This document shows positions 58,650-64,000 of a DNA stretch of 64,000 bases, one piece after another. The stretch is from the NCBI RefSeq assembly GCF_047495875.1, contig NC_092497.1, positions 29,579,889 through 29,643,888 on the forward strand. The letters are read 5' to 3'. The notes beneath the pieces were generated by a model. It ran no database searches. It was not told the DNA's origin and saw only the letters and a program-made list of their open reading frames with translations. Every line of letters begins with the position of its first letter. The first letter of the stretch is position 1. Made by a program: the position numbers and the translations under genes. The stretch is from Pithys albifrons albifrons (taxonomy: Eukaryota > Chordata > Aves > Passeriformes > Thamnophilidae).

Positions 58650-58985
58650 CTCCACGGCTTGCTTGGATTTTTGTTGGTTTGGGGTTTTTTTAATTCAAGT
58701 CTCAGTATTTTTATATTTTTACTTCCTTTTGCACTAAAACACTATGTGAAACTGTAGTAGAATGCTGTTGATCTTTACTGAATGCTTAACAAGGAATGTT
58801 TGCTTGAGGTTTTGTATATCAGAAGACAAACTGTAAATTTTTTACAATGGCTAAGCATCAGTAGATACCATGGTGATTAACCTAGATTTGTATCTTGTAG
58901 GTAGGTGATGCATTTCACAAACTGTAGTTTTTTAAATTAACCTATATGTGTAAAAGTGATTAATAAAAGCAATAGAATCTGTTTG
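58650..58985 (+). other. ADGRV1 3' untranslated region
   Basis: AT-rich sequence after the stop, ending soon after a canonical AATAAA at 58962-58967 followed by T/GT-rich sequence. A second AATAAA at 59152-59157 could give a longer 3' UTR. The exact cleavage point is inferred. Confidence 0.75.
58962..58967 (+). terminator. Poly(A) signal of ADGRV1
   Basis: AATAAA about 310 nt after the stop codon, with downstream GTTTGATAC and TCTGTTATTTC that can act as the GU/U-rich element. Confidence 0.75.
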
Positions 58986-61900
58986 ATACAAAGTAGTCTG
59001 TTATTTCTACTCACTGCTTAAGATGGAAGGTGAAGCAAACACCATTTTGAACTGAAAAACTTTCTAGTTGGACAGTTGTTCTACAAGTTTCCTAACCTGT
59101 ACTCTTTTCAATGTTTTGTGAGTACTCAAATCTGTGAACTTTACGAATTCAAATAAAGACACAAATCTTGAGCCAGAGAGCTTGAAATTTAAATTGTGAC
59201 GTAATATGTGATGATCTGAAACACACAGAGGAAAGGAGAGATGAAGGACAAGAGTGAAACCACTGGCAGCTGCATGCTGTTGACTTTTTTATCTTGCTGG
59301 TTTCATAACAGTAAGCTCTCTCACTCTTCTCACAGTCAGAAAGAAGGAGGAATTCCACAGCTGATTTTTCTGTTGATCTCCATGTGTGCCACGCAGACAG
59401 CCATGTTCTGATTGAAAAGTTTAAGTAGTGCATTACAACCAGAGTTAGATCAGTATTCTGGGGCCATGAATGAGCAAGAAAAGTTCCTCCCTTGGAACTA
59501 AAAAAATAGCAGAACAAGTATTTCAGAACTGAGGGGGAAGGCAGACTGAACTTGTGGAAATCATTAACTCTGCTTGTGCACAGTCTGGAAGAAAAACACA
59601 TTAAATCAGGAGGCTAAGGGAATTTTCCTCTGAACATTTCTGAGTGTAGTATAGGTATACAGTAAATGAGAATGCAAGACCTTTCATACCTTCCTCAGGA
59701 ACTTGCCTAAAGGCTTCACACTGGGCAAGCTCTGAGCAACAGCCCTTCCCTTTAAATGAAAACTTTTCTTACAGAAATCTTTCCATGAATTTTGATAATG
59801 ACATACAAATTTTACTATATCTAATTACTTGATGAGCTAAAAACCAAAGCAAATGGAAAACAAAACAATCCCACTTCTATGTCCTAGTTCTAAAATAGCT
59901 GATAGGACTGCACAGATTATAGTCATCACCTGTACATGATGCAGACATCAACTTTAAGGTCTAATGCTTCAAAAGCCTTCATAGACACAGGAAATCACTT
60001 CTAGCCAGGACAGCCCTTAATAAGTACACATTTGAATTGAGAAATGAGAGTATATCCATATATAAATAGTACATGGTCTGCTGCATCAAGTCTTAAATTT
60101 CTAACTCCCAGGATTTTTTTTTACCCTGTTTATATTGATCATGTTATGGAGTGAACAAGGTCAAGTCTTTCTGGTAAATGGCAAAACCTAATGTGGGGCA
60201 GTAAATGAGCCTTTTTTCACTGTGGGCAATATACAGAAGCACAGGACAGTCAGTGAGACCCTGTGCAGAAGGGGCAGCTGTCAGAATTCTGTGTAATGCA
60301 TTGGAATGCATATATAGATGCATATAGATGTATAAGGTGGGCAACTTCACATGAGAGTGAACCATTTAAGAAAATTTTATAGTTCACTTCTCTGCCTATA
60401 CTTACACCTTATGAAAGGGGACTTTCTGAGCACTTGAGTGAATTTCAATAAGTCAGTCTTGAGTTAAAGTTAGTTTTGGATATTTTGCAATTCTTTTGTT
60501 TTCTACACAGGAAACCTGTCTCATTCTTCCTGAGATGAGCCTCGATAGTGCTGATTTGTCTCATCTACCCACTAAAGCCCTACAGTGAAGCCTGGCCCTG
60601 CAGAACAATTGCAACACTTGCTCGGTTTTGAGCAAGTCAGGGCTGTAACAGATGTTTCATTACTCATAGTACATGCTACTACATGCTGTGAGAAAGCTTA
60701 TAAAAGAGGATGATTGTTTGATTTTGACTCATCACCATAAATGTTAATACTTTATGTCACTTCAACTTGTTGCACAACTGGCCTGGTTAGGGATTTACTG
60801 TAAATGCATCAGCATTTTCAGAGCAGATGAGTAGAATGATGTCTGCTGCCAGCATTTGCTGAATTTTAAATCTCTAGGTGGTACTCACATGGTTTAAGGT
60901 CATGAGATGAATTTTGTTATTGCTCTAGAACCAATTCTTTTTTTAACAGAAAATGTTCTGTCTGTAGGAAATTCAGTTGCTCAATATCACAAATCTCTCT
61001 CAGCTCATTTTTGCTGTTCCTTTGACAGGCAAAACTTGAGAGAGAAGGGGAGTTTGGTAGCTGTGTGCTCTGACTCAGGTGTGCCTGACAGCCACACCTG
61101 GGCAGGAGCAATACCTTTACACTTGGCATGACTTAACCCAACCAGACTGAATGCCTCCTGCGGCTCCTTGATCTCAGGCATTATTTAAAATTTGATCAAG
61201 AGTATAAACATTTCTTTGTTTCTATGAGGCAAAAGAATCCACAGCTAGATAGCTTTCAAACCAAGCATTAACACACATCCTGCTATGCTGTCTCATACAA
61301 GCGTTTGCTTTCCTTGTGTAGAGTGAAGAACACCAGGACACTTGCTGCCTTTTCTTGCTTTTGCTGCAGAAGAAGACATAACTTCTTAACAAGCCATTTT
61401 CCATATTTGAAGGGTAAAAGGAGCTGTAGTTAATCTTTAATATATTAAACATTATTGTTTAGTATATTATTAATAGCATTTACTACAATTGTCAATATAA
61501 TTTATCCATAACCTTTATTATTTAATAATATAATAACATATGCCCTGTGATATAATTGTTTTATCATTTATTATATTCATTATATATTATACTGTTACAG
61601 TATAATTTATTATTATATTTTAATATTTATTGTATAAAATTTTACAGTTCACTCTGTGAATGAGAACTCTTTTCTATACAAACTTCACCTAAAACTACTT
61701 AAATATATGTAAATCAGGTGGATTAATAGACTTGTTTCAGGAGTTTGTCACTGCTCACATGCCAATATAATTCACTTTTTTTTTAAAATGTCTGAATGTA
61801 TTTCACATTTAAATGCATAAGTAATGAAAAATGGTAAGTTCAACAGACATGTTTTAGAGAAAGCCACTGATGAGCTCTTCTTGCTGTATAACCAAAATAT

Positions 61901-64000
61901 GTCAGTCCGTGTCAGTGACTTGAACAGAGCAATTCAGATTAATTGCTTTAGAACCCAGCTGAAAGCCCCCACATATTCATGTTCTGTCTCTACCGTGCAA
62001 ATCCTTAGCTCTCTAATATCCTGCATCCAATGTCATCATCCTCCCGAGGACTGCACAGTGAAAACTTTGATCTGCAAAGGATTAGATTATATTGAGAGCT
62101 TTACAGCAATAAAGTGCCCATGTGCTCAGCATAACATTATGTTAAAGTGACTGATGATGTCATGATCTTGGTTTGACTAGAAAATTGGTTACATGCAGGC
62201 ATGTCCTGCCTTCAGATACATTTCATGAGAGCTTGGCTTATACTGTGGACCTTGGCATACTATTGCAGAGTCTGTTTCACCAGCACTACTGTAAACCACT
62301 AAGAAATCACAATGTGTGCCCAATTTTCCAGTAGTAGAATTTATCCCTGTGTTTCTCCTACTGACAGTAACGTGTGAAAATAACACACACAAGTTTGGGC
62401 TTCTCTGCTCAAAATGTAATTCTGTTAATTTTCAGGAAAAAAAAAATTCCAGTTCTCATTTCAGAGTTCAAAATCTTCTTCTCCACAATAAACACACTGA
62501 AATAATTATGATGTAATTGTCATACATGCAGTAAATAAATGGAAATAATTGCATTGTAACACTCAAGCATTATTGAACTAAATACCTAGGACTAATGATA
62601 TGCTGAAACTGGAAGACAGTTTGTGGAAGCTAACCTAAAAGGTATGGCAAAAACCCTAAGAATGATATTGCCTAGTTGGTTGGGTTTTAACCAAGTCAAA
62701 GTTGCATTCATGGGAATGACAGCATTTTTACAAAGAGACAGGGTTTGGAGAAAAATATAAATACCTATGTCTCATAACATTGGCTAGTGTAAAAATTTCA
62801 GCGAAGGGTTTTCACTGGAGCTGTGAGGTGTTTTCCCAACTCAGTAGATAGACTTTCAGGATGATGTGGTCATGCCTGTGCTGTAGTACCCCAATCATAA
62901 CCCACAGTAATTTTATCCAGAGAAGCTCTAACTTCCAAAAGTTGTAATTTTCAGTGTGGCTTTACTCTTCATTCACAAGTGTCACTGTGTACACACAGAC
63001 AGAAAATAATCAGGGGATACAAGAATACATATTTTTAAGAAGTTCAGTTTCATTCTGGGAGCTAAAACACTGTGGTCCAGGTTATGAAATGGATTTCCCT
63101 AGAAACTTCTTGGCTTCTGCTTTGCAATTCCTGAACTAAAGTTAAACATGTGATTTCCTAGTTTCCTAGCTGGAAAGAGTCATACATTCGGGCATGGGAT
63201 ATACGGTTATCAAAACAGGGGTAAGGAAGAGGGGTGCCCAAAATCTCTCTTTGCTCTCAGCCTCCCGCAGCCCAAAGCATGTGATGCACAACCCGCAGCC
63301 CATCTGGACAGGACTGTCTGCTCCCCACTGTGGGGAAAGCAGAGAAGCAAACACAAAAATTTACCATCTGGCAAGAAGCATTCCTGCTTGACGTGCACAC
63401 AGGACCATAATTCTTTTTGCTTTAAGAGAACAGCCTGTCCTAGAGATTGGGACAGGGCAGGAGGAAAAGAATGGCCAAACATACACTGACCTCACTCAGA
63501 ATCCTTGATGAGTCCTGACAAAGGGAGGCAGTGACTTGTTTCACCAAGTGTGTGCAGGAGGATGACTCCTCATCTGCTGTAGCACACAAGCAGCATCTCC
63601 ACTAGCTACCCAAATAGGACTTCATCTCTGATGTTTCAGATGCAAGATGAGCCCTGTTTGAATCTGTTCTCCATGTTACAGATACTGGGCTGACTTTCTT
63701 CTGCTGAAGTGACCTTTCTCCCTAATATTCTGCTCAACCAGCACTTCAGTTGCTGCTGGGGGCCTGCATTCCTTTCCAAAGAGACTCATTGTTCACTTAC
63801 TCCGTCCAGCCATTGTAAGGACATAATGCCAAATGTGAATCTTCTGGTTTTCTGTCCTGTAAGAAGGAACTAGTCTCCCTCTAATTCTTTTTTGTTCTGC
63901 AATTACTACATTTTGTACCTTGTACTGGGGTAAGGTCTTAAAGAGTCACGTCCTACTCCGGCAAAATACACCTGAGAGCATCCTGATACTTGAACACATG
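58986..64000. other. Intergenic DNA downstream of ADGRV1, no gene seen
   Basis: Open frames are short and show no recognisable domain. I see no CR1 or LTR piece. An extremely AT-rich block occupies 61436-61640. Confidence 0.45.
61436..61640. repeat. AT-rich low-complexity block
   Basis: About 200 bp made almost wholly of A and T (TAATATATTA, TTATTATATT and similar), with a few isolated G or C. Could be a matrix-attachment-like or replication-timing relevant sequence, but nothing proves that. Confidence 0.7.

Overview
This is vertebrate nuclear DNA, almost certainly from a bird. It holds several CR1 LINE copies, avian-style LTR retroelements, and four exons that I recognise as the 3' end of ADGRV1 (GPR98/VLGR1, the very large adhesion GPCR of the Usher protein network). 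Most of the window is AT-rich intron or intergenic DNA with no gene. No bacterial-type genes, CRISPR arrays, tRNA or rRNA genes were seen.

Layout. 1-1712: 5' part of a non-CR1 LINE on the minus strand, with an AP-endonuclease reading frame broken by one frameshift and cut by the window edge. 3040-4240, 5206-5245 and 8731-8823: minus-strand CR1 copies. 11849-11970: ADGRV1 exon for TM6 to TM7 (plus strand). 11971-48734: one intron of about 36.8 kb holding a three-layer nest of mobile elements. 48735-48926 and 50375-50552: the next two ADGRV1 exons. 52509-52637: a (GAGAT)n array. 58531-58649: the terminal coding exon, ending in the PDZ-binding tail ADTHL, followed by the 3' UTR with AATAAA at 58962. 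59160-64000: intergenic DNA, nothing recognised.

The nest. A plus-strand CR1 3' end (28135-28410 continuing at 38648-38871) was split by a minus-strand LTR element (28411-38641) with a perfect 6-bp target duplication, GATATT. Without its own insertion this element is about 3.5 kb and has no recognisable gag or pol. It carries an unusual promoter-like, CpG-containing segment with three ZNF143/STAF-like motifs, and a leader made of four short repeats. Into it a young plus-strand provirus inserted (29630-36386). That provirus has two 627-bp LTRs differing at only two positions, a tRNA-Lys primer site, a full gag frame with hydrophobic N-terminal segments and a 57-bp tandem repeat, a gag-pro junction at a single in-frame UAG followed by a hairpin, a pol frame broken at two places, and no env.

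The provirus lies in the same orientation as ADGRV1, so its poly(A) signal and splice sites could affect the host transcript. The genes otherwise form one story: the tail of ADGRV1 with a transposon-loaded intron.
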